Assembly (NCBI RefSeq): GCF_963576675.1
Contig: NC_088912.1
Coordinates: 97,741,895-97,805,894, forward strand
Reading direction: 5' to 3'
DNA length: 64,000 nucleotides
From: Euphorbia lathyris
Lineage: Eukaryota > Streptophyta > Magnoliopsida > Malpighiales > Euphorbiaceae
Made by a program: the position numbers and the translations under genes. Positions 44,706 through 55,330 of the stretch are shown here, piece by piece (positions within the stretch are counted from its first letter, which is position 1; every line of letters starts with the position of its first letter). The notes under the pieces are model-generated. The model saw nothing but the letters and a program-made list of their open reading frames with translations, did no database searches and was not told where the DNA came from.

Positions 44706-45746
44706 ATGGAGTCTGATGGTGAGAATAGACAATCCAGTAATGTGTCTAGTCATGGTTCAGTTGGTCATGTTCATGAGTCTGGGGGCTCAGAACATATAGG
44801 AGCTTCAGGACATGCAGGTTATCCACAGGGTTACAACCAGTTTGAAGAAATGATGGGAATCTATTTGGCTCAAGGTCAGCCTCAGCCACGTGTTCAAGCT
44901 CGTCGAGATGCGCCAATCTTTGATAAAAATTTTGAAAGGCTTAAAAAGATGGGTGCAACAGAGTTTGAGGGTAGCGTAGATCCTGATATAGCTGATAAAT
45001 GGTGGGCTAAGATTGAAGATGTACTTGAGAACACAGAATGTCGACTAGACTCAATGGTGAAATATGTTTCTAATCTTTTCACTGGAGAAGCTTTAGAATG
45101 GTGGAGATCTGTAAAAAGGACAAGAATTAGAACTGAAATAACATGGGATATTTTCAAGAAGTTGTTCACTAATAAATACATGCCAAGGATATATAAAGAT
45201 AGGAAACAAACAGAGTTTCTAACCCTTATACAGGAGGATATGTCTGTGGCTGAATACGAGCTTAGGTTTAACACCTTAGCCAAATATGCACCTGCAAATG
45301 TGGCTACAGAAGAAGCAAAATGTCGTAGGTTCGAACATGGTCTACACCCAGATGTTAGAATGGGGATTCATGCACATGAAACTAGCTTTCGATTGTTAGT
45401 AGAATCTGCACTCAGAGCTGAGGAAATTGTGAAAGATAGAAACCAAATTTTTGTAACTAAAAGGGCTATATTTGATACAGAGGGCCAGTTTAGCAGGCCA
45501 TCAAAGAGAGGCAGATTCTCAGTTTCTTCTAGAGGCTATTCTCAAAAATTTAGAGGTAGTAGTAGTATCCATCGTGGTGGGACTAGATCACGGGGCGGAT
45601 TTGGAGATGTTTTGAGTAGTGCTCCATCTGTGGGTAGTAACAGATTTTCAGGTGGTCGGTTTAATAGTGGGTATAGAGGAGGAGCGAGAACAACATCTTT
45701 TCCAGCTTGTCAGACATGTGGACGGGTACACAGAGGTGAGTGTTGA
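44706..45746 (+). CDS. gag: Tekay gag polyprotein
   Basis: 346 residues from ATG 44706. Capsid region: FEGSVDPDIADKWWAKIEDV, EALEWWRSVKRTR, FKKLFTNKYMPRIYKDRK and MSVAEYELRFNTLAKYAP, a standard gypsy gag. An Arg/Gly/Ser-rich stretch (about residues 265-325) precedes the first zinc knuckle CQTCGRVHRGEC. A TGA at 45744-45746 directly follows. The same frame then continues through a second and third knuckle ([26 protein letters not shown]) into pol, so the stop sits inside the nucleocapsid region. It is either a recent nonsense change or a readthrough point; a nonsense change is more likely. Confidence 0.9.
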   Translation: MESDGENRQSSNVSSHGSVGHVHESGGSEHIGASGHAGYPQGYNQFEEMMGIYLAQGQPQPRVQARRDAPIFDKNFERLKKMGATEFEGSVDPDIADKWWAKIEDVLENTECRLDSMVKYVSNLFTGEALEWWRSVKRTRIRTEITWDIFKKLFTNKYMPRIYKDRKQTEFLTLIQEDMSVAEYELRFNTLAKYAPANVATEEAKCRRFEHGLHPDVRMGIHAHETSFRLLVESALRAEEIVKDRNQIFVTKRAIFDTEGQFSRPSKRGRFSVSSRGYSQKFRGSSSIHRGGTRSRGGFGDVLSSAPSVGSNRFSGGRFNSGYRGGARTTSFPACQTCGRVHRGEC

Positions 45747-48700
45747 GGACCTTCCCTGGTTTGTGGCAGATGTGGCCGATCTCACACAGGAGAGTGTTAT
45801 GGTTCATTTAAGAAGGGCACATGTTTTGAGTGTGGAGAAACAGGCCATTATCGTAACAATTGTCCCTTACTAGTTGATAGAGGAGAGAGAGTTCAACCTC
45901 AGTCTAATATAGCAGGTGGTGCAGTTGGAGTGGATAAAGGCAGAGGCAGAGGTCGAGGAGGAGGTAGATGGGGTAGACATGATGCTCCTATGGGTGGACA
46001 GACACAAAATTTACCAAGAAACAGAGCCTTCAATATGACGAGGGGTGAAGCTCAAACAGCACCAGAAGTTATATCTGGTACAATTTCTATCCTTGATACC
46101 TTAGCTTTTGTTTTGATTGACCCTGGATCCACTCATTCATACATAACACCTGAGTTTATATTAAAAATAAACGGGAAGGTAGAACCATTAGGATATGATG
46201 TGGGAGTTATCCTACCAGTTGGGAATAATGTTATTGTAAATCAGGTTCTGAGAGATTGTCCTATAAAAGTGAGGGGAAGTGAGTTCCCTATAGATTTAGT
46301 AGTTGTGGGGTTTAGAGAATTTGATATTATTTTGGGAATGGATTGGCTGTGTAAATATGAAGCTAAAGTTGATTGTTGTTCAAAGGAAGTTGTGTTACAT
46401 TTTACTTCAGAATCAACTGTGTTATTTATTGGGGAGAGAAAGGTTGTGCCATCTTGTTTAATATCTGCAATTCAAGCAATCAGATGGATTAGAAATGGAT
46501 GTGAGGCATATTTAGCTCATGTTGTGGACACTAGGGAGGATGGAGGCAAATTGGAGAATATTCCAGTGGTGAGAGATTTTGCAGATGTATTCGTAGATGA
46601 ACTACCAGGATTACCACCTCATAGGGAGATTGATTTTCCTATTGAGATCATGCCAGGAGTATCTCCTATATCAATTGCTCCATATAGAATGGCTCCAATG
46701 GAATTACAAGAATTGAAGAAACAAATAGAAGAACTACTTGAGAAGGGGTTTATACGACCTAGTACTTCAACGTGGGGAGCACCTGTATTATTTGTGAAGA
46801 AGAAAGATGGTAGTATGCGACTGTGTATCGATTACAGACAATTAAACAGAATGACAGTGAAAAACAAGTATCCATTGCCTCGAATTGATGATTTTCTAGA
46901 TCAACTTAGAGGAGCTCGTCATTTTTCAAAGATTGATCTAAGATCGGGCTATTGGCAGTTGAGAGTTGCCGAAGCTGACATACCTAAAACTGCTTTTCGT
47001 ACAAGGTATGGTCATTTTGAGTTTCTTGTGATGCCTTTTGGCTTGACTAATGCTCCTGCAGCTTTCATGGCATTAATGAACAAGACTTTTCAGCCATATC
47101 TAGATAAGTTTGTTGTGGTGTTCATTGATGATATCCTAGTGTACTCAAGAACTGTGGGTGAGCATGAACAACATTTGAGAATTGTTTTGAGAATTTTGAG
47201 AGATAATCAGATGTATGCAAAGCTGAGCAAATGTGAATTTTGGATGGATGAAGTTGTATTCCTTGGTCATGTGGTGTCAGGTGAAGGGGTTCAACCCGAC
47301 CCTTCCAAAATTAAAGCTATTGATGAATGGGAACCGCCAAAGAACGTTACAGAGCTTAGGAGTTTTCTTGGGTTAGCTGGTTATTACAGGAGATTTGTAG
47401 AGGGGTTTTCTCTGATTGCAGGTCCATTAACTAAATTGCTGAGAAAGGGTGTTGTATTCCAGTGGAATGATAAATGTCACCAAAGCTTTGAGGAACTAAA
47501 GAAGAGATTGACTTCTGCACCAGTGTTAGTGTTACCTTCTGAAGGTGGTGGCTTTGTTGTTTATACAGATGCATCGGGACAAGGTTTGGGATGTGTTCTA
47601 ATGCAAAATGGGAAAGTCATTGCATATGCTTCTAGGCAACTGAGACCTCATGAGATGAATTACCCCACACACGACTTAGAGTTGGCAGCAGTCATCCATG
47701 CATTGAAGGTATGGAGACATTACCTATATGGGGAGACATTTCAGATTCTCACTGATCATAAGAGTTTGAAGTACATCTTTACACAAAAGGAGCTGAACCT
47801 AAGACAAAGACGATGGATTGAGCTATTAAAAGATTATGATTGTACAATAGATTACCATCCAGGAAAGGCTAATGTGGTTGCAGATGCTTTGAGTAGAAAG
47901 AGTGTTGATATTGTGACTAGTATGAAGAGTTATAGTTTAAATTCACTAGTGGAGATGCGAGCCATGGATGTGCAATTAGAAGTAAATGAAGTAACAGGTT
48001 TGATGGCTACACTACGGGTAAAACCAGATTTGAAAGAAAGGATCCAAGAAGCACAATGGCATGATCCTTATTTACAGAAAATGCGAGATCGTGTACAACA
48101 AGGTAAAAGACCTGATGTTTCTGTGGACGATGATGGAACTATGATGATAGGTAGTCGATTATGTGTTCCAAATGTAGCAGATTTAAGATCAGAAATTTTA
48201 CAGGAAGCACATAATTCTCCTTATGCTATGCACCCAGGAATGACAAAGATGTACATAAATTTGAGACCTTTTTACTGGTGGCCTACAATGAAGAAAGATG
48301 TATCTGATTTTGTTTCCAAATGTTTGACATGTCAACAGGTTAAAGCCGAACATCAAGCTCCCGTGGGAAAACTAAAACCTTTAACCATACCAGAGTGGAA
48401 ATGGGAGAGGATCACTATGGATTTTGTGATGGGATTACCAAGAACAAGGCGTAGACACGATAGTATATGGGTGATAGTAGATAGACTTACGAAATCTGCT
48501 CACTTTCTACCGGTTCAACAGACAGACTCGATGGATAAATTGGCTAGACTTTATGTGGAACAAATTGTGAGATTGCATGGAGTACCTATATCTATTGTTT
48601 CAGATCGTGATCCTAGATTCACATCTAGATTTTGGGGCAGTTTACAACACTCCTTAGGAACAAAATTGCATTTCAGTACAGCTTTTCATCCACAGACAGA

Positions 48701-49475
48701 TGGACAATCAGAAAGAACTATTCAGACCTTAGAGGATATGATGAGAGCTTGTGTTCTTAATTTCCAAGGTGAGTGGGATATACATTTACCTCTTATGGAG
48801 TTTGCTTATAATAATGGTTATCATTCGAGTATAGGCATGGAACCTTATGAGGCATTATATGGAAGACCGTGTAGAAGCCCTATATGTTGGGATGTTGAAG
48901 GAATGAGGCAATTAGAAGGACCTGAGTTAGTCCAGGAAACGGTTGAGAAGATCAATGTCATAAAGAAGTATTTAAAAGCTGCACAGGAACGTCAGAAAGC
49001 TTATGTGGATCAGCACCGAAGGGAGATGGAATATAAAGTTGGAGATAAAGTGTTTTTAAAAATATCCCCATGGAAAGGAATAGTTCGTTTTGGTAGAAGA
49101 GGGAAGTTGAATCCAAGATACATTGGGCCTTATGAGATCATTGAGAGAGTTGGACCATTGGCTTATAGGTTAACTCTACCACCAGAATTGTCTTTAATAC
49201 ATGATGTATTTCACGTGTCCGTATTAAGAAGATATAGATCAGACCCAAGTCATATGATTCCTGAACCTGAGATTGCAATAGTGAACACAGACTTGACTAT
49301 TCGTGAGCAACCTTTAGAGATTTTGGGACGAGAAATGAAACGACTCAGAAACCGTGAAATTCCGATGGTTAAGGTGAGATGGAGTCATAATCAAACACTT
49401 GATGAGGCAACTTGGGAGGTAGAAGAAAATATGAGGACACAATATCCTTACCTATTTGAAGCTTCTGGTAAGTGA
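45747..49475 (+). CDS. pol: Tekay pol: zinc knuckles, protease, RT, RNase H, integrase, chromodomain
   Basis: The frame is continuous with gag after the TGA; an internal GTG at 45930 is not needed as a start. Zinc knuckles at 45765-45870. Protease [65 protein letters not shown] (FIDD). RNase [28 protein letters not shown]. Integrase: [17 protein letters not shown] then CLTCQQ (HHCC finger), catalytic D in MDFVMGLP, D in [13 protein letters not shown] in DGQSERTIQ. The C-terminal [13 protein letters not shown], and then [20 protein letters not shown], is a chromodomain, which directs integration to marked chromatin. All catalytic residues I looked for are present. The protein should be active if the gag stop is bypassed. 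Confidence 0.95.
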   Translation, partial: GPSLVCGRCGRSHTGECYGSFKKGTCFECGETGHYRNNCPLLVDRGERVQPQSNIAGGAVGVDKGRGRGRGGGRWGRHDAPMGGQTQNLPRNRAFNMTRGEAQTAPEVISGTISILDTLAFVLIDPGSTHSYITPEFILKINGKVEPLGYDVGVILPVGNNVIVNQVLRDCPIKVRGSEFPIDLVVVGFREFDIILGMDWLCKYEAKVDCCSKEVVLHFTSESTVLFIGERKVVPSCLISAIQAIRWIRNGCEAYLAHVVDTREDGGKLENIPVVRDFADVFVDELPGLPPHREIDFPIEIMPGVSPISIAPYRMAPMELQELKKQIEELLEKGFIRPSTSTWGAPVLFVKKKDGSMRLCIDYRQLNRMTVKNKYPLPRIDDFLDQLRGARHFSKIDLRSGYWQLRVAEADIPKTAFRTRYGHFEFLVMPFGLTNAPAAFMALMNKTFQPYLDKFVVVFIDDILVYSRTVGEHEQHLRIVLRILRDNQMYAKLSKCEFWMDEVVFLGHVVSGEGVQPDPSKIKAIDEWEPPKNVTELRSFLGLAGYYRRFVEGFSLIAGPLTKLLRKGVVFQWNDKCHQSFEELKKRLTSAPVLVLPSEGGGFVVYTDASGQGLGCVLMQNGKVIAYASRQLRPHEMNYPTHDLELAAVIHALKVWRHYLYGETFQILTDHKSLKYIFTQKELNLRQRRWIELLKDYDCTIDYHPGKANVVADALSRKSVDIVTSMKSYSLNSLVEMRAMDVQLEVNEVTGLMATLRVKPDLKERIQEAQWHDPYLQKMRDRVQQGKRPDVSVDDDGTMMIGSRLCVPNVADLRSEILQEAHNSPYAMHPGMTKMYINLRPFYWWPTMKKDVSDFVSKCLTCQQVKAEHQAPVGKLKPLTIPEWKWERITMDFVMGLPRTRRRHDSIWVIVDRLTKSAHFLPVQQTDSMDKLARLYVEQIVRLHGVPISIVSDRDPRFTSRFWGSLQHSLGTKLHFSTAFHPQTDGQSERTIQTLEDMMRACVLNFQGEWDIHLPLMEFAYNNGYHSSIGMEPYEALYGRPCRSPICWDVEGMRQLEGPELVQETVEKINVIKKYLKAAQERQKAYVDQHRREMEYKVGDKVFLKISPWKGIVRFGRRGKLNPRYIGPYEIIERVGPLAYRLTLPPELSLIHDVFHVSVLRRYRSDPSHMIPEPEIAIVNTDLTIREQPLEILGREMKRLRNREIPMVKVRWSHNQTLDEATWEVEENMRTQYPYLFEASGK

Positions 49476-49496
49476 ATTTCGGGGACGAAATTCTTT

Positions 49497-49510
49497 AAGG
49501 GGGAAAGAAA
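49497..49510 (+). other. Polypurine tract of the Tekay element
   Basis: AAGGGGGAAAGAAA immediately before the 3' LTR; it primes plus-strand synthesis. Confidence 0.9.
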
Positions 49511-51800
49511 TGTAACATCCCTAAAACCCTAACATATGAGTCTTCCCACATTCATATATGTTTTCATGATTGAATACATACATTTTAGATTCATCTCATT
49601 GTCAGTAGAAGTTTTGTATGCATAATGCGATTATCGTGCGATTAGTAGGCGATTAGTGTGTCGTTAAGATGTAACGATTGGTTAATTGAGTTAGGACTTA
49701 AATGAATGAATGAATGAATTCATATGTCCTAAATTTATTAACTTACACTTTAGGAGGGCTGAATTTGAGGTTTGTGAGCAAGCACGAGGTGTCACCCCAA
49801 TATTAAGACACAATACACCTCTTCATTTTACAAAGGATGTGCACAACTCAATCCTTATGATATTCAGCCACAATTTCGACCAAAGCTTCAGCAAACCTTC
49901 CTTTTTCATGTCCTAACACCCTCCAAAGAAAAATCTTCCAATTTCTTCCATTTTCAAGCCAAACAAGTCAAGTTAGGAAGCATACTAGGTGATAGACACA
50001 AGTTGAAGGTAGTATGTTGTTTTAGCTTGTTTTCTATGAGTTGGAGATTCTGAAATACCTAGGTATGATTATAGGATTTGTTGTGGATGAGTTTTGATTG
50101 AGTTTGTTGAGTTTTGGTGTTGTTTAAAGTGGTTATAGGCTGTCCAAATGAAAGATATGTATCAAGTGTCCTAAACAGAAATCTAGGGTACTGCTTTCAG
50201 TCATTTTGGAGCTTGTTTTTCATCTTGATATTGTTCGAATTTGAAGATACATAAAGAATAAACTATGTTCCTATATGTGTTATGAAACCCTCTGTAAAAT
50301 ATGGGACTTTAATTCCATATATAGAGGAAGAAAACCTAGATGGATCATGACTGCCTTGAAATTGAATGTCATGTGAGGCAGCCATGTTGATGTAGAATTT
50401 TGAGGATCTTAGAATCCGAATTGGAGAACGTTTCTTTATACAAAAGTGTTCCTAACTACTTGATGTATATGTATGTAAAAGGATTTGGCAATCCATTGTG
50501 TTTAGTGTGAGCTAGGTTGAGTGAATTATGGTAGATGCAAATCTGGATAGTCTATTTCTTGGCAGGAAACAGGACAGAATCATTTTGCATGCCATATATT
50601 GTGTAGAAGTGATCTTCACATGAATTTTGGATATGTTCTACCCATATATGTCTAGTTTCAGTAGGTTCAAGAATCAGGGCATTTGGATTTATATAGAGAG
50701 AGTTATGACAGAATGTGTGCAAGTAGGTCATGTAATGATCTAAGACAAAAGGATTAGATTGCATGAACTTTGTGGCATTAGTGTCTTGTAAATCATATAG
50801 CATTCCTTAGTTTATATTTTCATTACGTTTATGTTAAGGCTAATTGGATCAATGTTATGTGACATTAGGAGGGCAAGGTGCAATTGAACGCACACCCGAT
50901 CGTGTTGAATAGATCGAACCAAGTGCGACGGTAAGCATATTGCTTATATATGTGTATGAATGTATTGTGCCTTGTGACTTGTTGAGTGTGAGATGTGGTT
51001 GAATCTGATGTGAATGATGTGGATAATGTTTGAGTGTTTATGATACGTCATGATTGATAAGAAAGTGTTATGATTGAGTATGTTGCAGTGTTATGCGTAA
51101 ATACGGCATGTTAAGCCTTGTGCACATACTGGAACTGAATAATGGTTGGATTATAAATGAATATGAGCTTGCTTAGATGGATATGTGAAATGGTCCAAGT
51201 TGAGAGTGCTATCCGAATATTGTGAGCCGGAAGCACATGTTTTGAGATATATGAGTACGTAAGTTGAGTGTAACTCCTCCGTAGCACAGATGATTGTATT
51301 CCGAATTTAGTGAGCCGGAATACAGATTGGGCCCAAGGACCATTTTATATATATTGTCTAAGTACAGCAAGGCCTTTCTAAAATAAGTATTACTATAATA
51401 AATGAAACAGGTGAATAAATTCTAACTTGGTACTGATGATATATTTTGATTTGTGCTCTTTACATTACTTTTGTATATACATATATGCGTAATATGTTTA
51501 TTGAGTAGGCAGCTCACCCCTTGCCAACAGATTTTACAGGTTAGGTGGAGTTCTTCTTGCTTAAGGTCGCACCAGCAGTGTCAGTCCATTCTCATCTAGG
51601 CATTTTGGAGTCTTGTGATATACTTTTGTTTTGTAAATCCTCTATGTAGGATAATGACTTAAACGTGTATTGTAAATGCTTTCTCTTATATATAATATGT
51701 AAAGTTTATATGAGATTGAAGTTTATATGATTGAGTATTGAAAGCATGTCTATAACTAATATTGTGTGAGATCTCATGTGATCCAAGTGAGGGGGTTACA
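49511..51800 (+). repeat. 3' LTR of the Tekay element
   Basis: 2,290 bp, nearly identical to the 5' LTR. One base is missing at the GAAGGTAGTATG site relative to GAAGGTTAGTATG in the 5' copy. Confidence 0.97.
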
Positions 51801-51805
51801 ATATG

Positions 51806-52515
51806 AGTGAGTGCTTCAATGCTTATATTAAGAAGAGTAGGGATAAACATGTGGTTAGTTGCTTTGAGTGGATTAGGAAGAAAATGATGAGGAGAATTCA
51901 TGTGAATGCTGAAGGTATGAAGAAATATAGGGGTGGTATTTGTCCTTACTATCAAGAGAAGATAGAGAAGCTCAAATTGAGTGCTAGAGGTTGTATCGCG
52001 ACTCCTGCTGGTTAGAAGCTTTATTCTGTTGATTGTGGGGATTACACAAGTGTTGTTAATTTGCAAGATAGGACATGTAGCTGTAGGCTTTGGGATAATA
52101 GTGGTATCCATTGCAAACATGCAATATCCGCTATTTTCAGGAATAGCGAGATGCCTGAGATATATGTGCATGAGTACTTCTCCAAAGCTGTTTACTTAAG
52201 TGTATACAGTCATATAATGAAACCAATACCAAGAAAAGAGGAATGGGAGAAAACATATCTTCCAGATATCCACCCATGGGTTGTGAAAAAACCTGCAGGA
52301 AGGCCTAAGAAGAAAAGAACTAGGCGTTCTGATGAACCGAGAAATCCATACAAGGTAACAAGAGCATGAGGAATTGTCATATGTGGGAATTGCAAGAAAG
52401 AAGGGCATAATGTTAGAGGTTGTATTGCTTCTGTTACAGGCGAAACCGGCTGGCAAAGGAGGATGAGAAGAGCCAAAAACAAAGAATTGAATGTCCAGAT
52501 AAGGTTATATAGGGT
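51806..52515 (+). pseudogene. MULE transposase, C-terminal part with SWIM finger
   Basis: It resumes SECFNAYIKKSRDKHVVSCF then WIRKKMMRRIHVN, the region after the DDE core. The SWIM zinc finger is DRTCSCRLWDNSGIHCKHAI (CxC...CxH). GRPKKKRTRR looks like an AT-hook or nuclear-localisation stretch, and a zinc knuckle CGNCKKEGHNVRGC follows. Two in-frame stops, at 52012-52014 (after ATPAG) and 52367-52369 (before the knuckle), show the gene is dead. The first five bases at 51801-51805 are the target duplication. Confidence 0.82.
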
Positions 52516-52596
52516 AGACATGGTCATTTTTTTACATTATATAACTGTTTACTAATGATGTTGTTTTCATGTTTTTTTATTGTCCTCACCCCCTAG

Positions 52597-52762
52597 ACGG
52601 GCTGGAAGACCAAAGAAGAACGCCCGTACATCTGCACCATCATCTCGGCCTTCATCATCTGCATTGCCAAGGAGGCGTGTAAGAACACCATTGTCACAGC
52701 CACAACCAGCCTCAACTCCACTCTCTACAAGCATACCTGCAGTTTCAAGTTCGCAGCCCTAA
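52597..52762 (+). pseudogene. MULE transposase, last exon (basic, Pro/Ser-rich tail)
   Basis: After a T-rich intron with acceptor CCCTAG at 52596, the frame gives RAGRPKKNARTSAPSS then a Ser/Pro/Gln tail ending SSSQP and TAA. GRPKK motifs are common at the end of MULE transposases. No homology beyond composition. Confidence 0.5.
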
Positions 52763-53573
52763 CCTATGGCGAGTTCACAGCCTATGGTGAGTTCACAGCC
52801 TCCCAGTGCAAGCAGGATGACACTCGAAGATATCTTGCGGAGGTTAAAGAGATAAGATGGGATTAGATATTTTTGTGGGTATGAAGTACCCTGAAGTGCA
52901 CTTTTTGGATGCTTATAGTATGTTAGATGTTTTTTTGTGGGTCTGAAGTACCTCGAAGTTGACTTTTTGGATGCTTATAGTACAATTGATGTGGCTAGCG
53001 GGTCTAAAGTACCCTGTTTTTGTGTATGTAATTACAGGTTTAGTTAAGTCTTTGGAATGATGTTTACTTAACTGCTTTTGTAATGCATCTTATATGTTTA
53101 CTTAACTGATTATGTAATGCATCTTCTATTACAGGTTTTGTGTCAATTACAGGTTTCTATAATGCAATTTTGTGTCAATTACAGGTTTCTATAATGCAAT
53201 TTTGTGTCAATTTTGTGACCACCAAGTACAACCTTAGCTTCATTGTAAATACATAATTCTTGTGCTTACTAATGTCACCAATATCAACCCTAAACCATAC
53301 CTATAGAACCTACTTCAGTTTACCAAATACCTTTACATAATGCTAACCAAAAGATTAACAAACATTCCCATTTTGTGTCATCAAGAACAACATGAAAATT
53401 AAGCAATTCATATCACAAAATACCAATACCAATTCATACCACAAAATAACATTTCATACAAAATCCCATTTCATACCACAAAGTACCATATCGTACAACA
53501 TGCCAAGTCGTACCATAAAATGCCAATTAGTATCACAGAATACCAAATGCATACCAAAAAATCCAAGAACAAT
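52763..53573. other. MULE 3' region with tandem repeats, no gene
   Basis: Contains TATGG-GAGTTCACAGCC repeats (52765-52800), three units of about 60-65 bp built on GGGTCTGAAGTACC (52868-53020), and a 32-bp unit duplicated at 53137-53212. From 53400 to 53570 ATACCACAAAATACCA words recur. It lies between the convergent ends of the transposase and the GRF ORF. Confidence 0.7.
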
Positions 53574-54059
53574 TCATGGTGCCAAAGGCTCTCTATCATT
53601 ATTCCCTAAATCCAACCAATACATCTCTAACCCTATTATGACAATAACCAAGCAAACTACATTTCCTATACAGCAGTTCCATGCCCATCTTCTTCCTTGC
53701 CTCTGACTCTGCACCGTGAATTCTTTTTCTGCCAGCATCTTTTTAGCCAAACTCAGCTCCAACTCCATCTCTTCAATCCTTTTCTGAGCAATGGAAATAC
53801 TTTGTTCGTATATCTTTCTCTCCTCCTTCAATGCTAATAACACCATCTTTCCCCTCCTACATGGTAATTCATCTATCCATTCAAAAAAATTACAGCCCTT
53901 CACCTTCTTAAAACGCCCACAACCAAAAAATTGTCTGCCCATGTTCCCCGGCGTCTTAGCTGTTCGTAGTGGTGAAATGAATCCGCAATTGCATCTCAGA
54001 GGTCCTGCTAATTCTTCTCGACTTCCCTGCACCCACGAATTTGAGGAATTTCGACTCAT
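53574..54059 (-). CDS. GRF zinc-finger protein with a C-terminal membrane segment, MULE accessory ORF
   Basis: An intact 161-residue frame, ATG at 54059, convergent with the transposase and starting about 150 bp inside the right TIR. GRF finger at residues 22-60: CNCG, then TPGNMGRQFFGCG, then C-NFFEWID (Cys23, Cys25, Cys47, Cys56, with the GR-x-FF core). A charged helix at about 66-112 (EERKIYEQSISIAQKRIEEM) looks like a coiled coil. Residues about 129-151 (CIGNVVCLVIVIIGLEMYWL) form a likely membrane span. Small plant GRF-finger proteins of this layout are common and often near MULEs. Its role in transposition is unknown; position recalls the second gene of maize MuDR, but I see no sequence relation. 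Confidence 0.75.
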   Translation of the reverse strand: MSRNSSNSWVQGSREELAGPLRCNCGFISPLRTAKTPGNMGRQFFGCGRFKKVKGCNFFEWIDELPCRRGKMVLLALKEERKIYEQSISIAQKRIEEMELELSLAKKMLAEKEFTVQSQRQGRRWAWNCCIGNVVCLVIVIIGLEMYWLDLGNNDREPLAP

Positions 54060-54206
54060 CCTACCACAACAACTTTGGGATTACAAAATGGTGGAAGGAG
54101 ATTTCCGATTCGTGCTAGAAAAGGGAGCGTTGGGTATCCAATTAGGAATTAGGGTTAACAATTTTGGGAGAGGATAATCGAATTGGGGAAAGGGGGAGAA
54201 GAATGG

Positions 54207-54452
54207 GGGTTGCGATTTTGGGGATTTGATTTTCTAGTTTTATATATTAAGTATTTTAATTTAATACATGTTTTGCCCCTGGTCAAAATTTGGGTCAAAC
54301 TGCCACGTCATAAAAAATAATCGAGTAAGTGAAAAAATCTGTTCTATGCTAACAGCGTTTAGCACAGACCTCTTTTTGTAAAAAAAAAAAAAACCATAGG
54401 TTCGAGTTTGTAAAAAGTGTATACCACATACATTTTTTTTTGTACTTATCCC
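54207..54452 (-). repeat. Right TIR of the large MULE
   Basis: Inverted copy of the left TIR. The GRF zinc-finger ORF begins at 54059, about 150 bp inside it, and is transcribed inward, as expected if this TIR acts as its promoter. Confidence 0.85.
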
Positions 54453-54461
54453 ATAAAATTA

Positions 54462-54709
54462 TTTAATTGGGCCCATTTATTGATAGGGCTTTTTATATGA
54501 ATATCACAATTGGTTACAAAATTATAACTAAATCATATTATCAAACTTAATTCTCAATATATCACCATTTTTTATATATGACAAATAAAATATACTTTTA
54601 CATCTTAATTTAAAAATTATGAATCCCAATTCATAAATCTCAAACCCTAGACAATATATGCTAAACCCCTAATTTATAAAATATAATCCTTAAATATATA
54701 TATAATCCT

Positions 54710-54767
<58 letters not shown>

Positions 54768-55330
54768 ATATATATTGATGAAAATACATATATCTTCATT
54801 AGATACGAAAAGAATAAGTACAACAACAAAACGAGAAAGGTAGAAAACCTTACAAAATCCACAATGGGACGAAAATGACTACAAAGAGCATAAAAAGCCA
54901 TAAAATGTACAAAACCCACAAAAAACAATAAAATATATATTTCATTGAAATCCAAATCCGCATAAAAGCAACTGCAATCGAATCTTCATCATTTAGACCC
55001 TTCCGAACATTCGTATCTGAATCCTTTCGTTTGTAGCAACCACGTAGATATATTGATCCACATATAAAATAAATCATTTCCGCTCTTGCTAAATCTAAAA
55101 AAATATATAAATAGTAGAATAATGGAGAATATATACAATTCAAACGAATAGAGAGATTCAATAAAATATATAAACACATAAGTTTCATATAAATTATGAT
55201 TTTACATAATTGTTGATAAGTATTTAAAAGTGAATTTCCACATAAATTTCCTTTATTAATATGGGCCCTAGGCAGCGCCTCTCAAAACACAGCCCAAGGC
55301 AATACCCTGACTAAAAAATATTAGTTATTT
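54462..55330. other. Flank with (AT)n and a resident repeat, no gene
   Basis: 54462-54520 is the right half of the repeat into which the MULE inserted (see also 27911-27991). An AT dinucleotide run occupies 54712-54761. At 55240-55312 a related repeat end (CCTTTATTAATATGGGCCC) recurs. Confidence 0.5.

Larger units (their letters stand above)
42278..51800 (+). mobile_element. Tekay/Del-type Ty3/gypsy chromovirus retrotransposon, complete, young
   Basis: LTRs 42278-44568 (2,291 bp) and 49511-51800 (2,290 bp), ends TGTAACATCCC and GGGGGTTACA. The perfect 5-bp duplication ATATG lies at 42273-42277 and 51801-51805. Primer-binding site for initiator Met-tRNA at 44574-44585 and polypurine tract at 49497-49510. 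gag-pol is one frame except for a single TGA at 45744. By eye I count about 13 substitutions and one 1-bp indel between the LTRs (about 0.6 percent), so the insertion is recent. It splits the MULE transposase codons NVVQNNM / SECFNAY. Confidence 0.97.
28001..54452. mobile_element. Autonomous-type MULE, enlarged to 26.5 kb by nested insertions
   Basis: Terminal inverted repeats of about 245 bp: left 28001-28246 and right about 54207-54452, both starting GGGATAAGT inward. Inverted matches include ATGTATGTGGTATACACTTT, GACGTGGCAGTTTGACCC and AAATTTTGACCAGGGGCAAA. The 9-bp duplication ATAAAATTA is perfect (27992-28000 and 54453-54461). Inside are a MuDR/MURA-type transposase gene (39.3-42.28 and 51.8-52.76 kb) and a convergent GRF zinc-finger ORF (53.57-54.06 kb). 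Subtracting the CACTA (28548-38958), the TRIM (40073-40639), the Tekay element (42278-51800) and their duplications leaves about 5.9 kb. The transposase has frameshifts and stops, so the copy is no longer autonomous. Confidence 0.92.
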
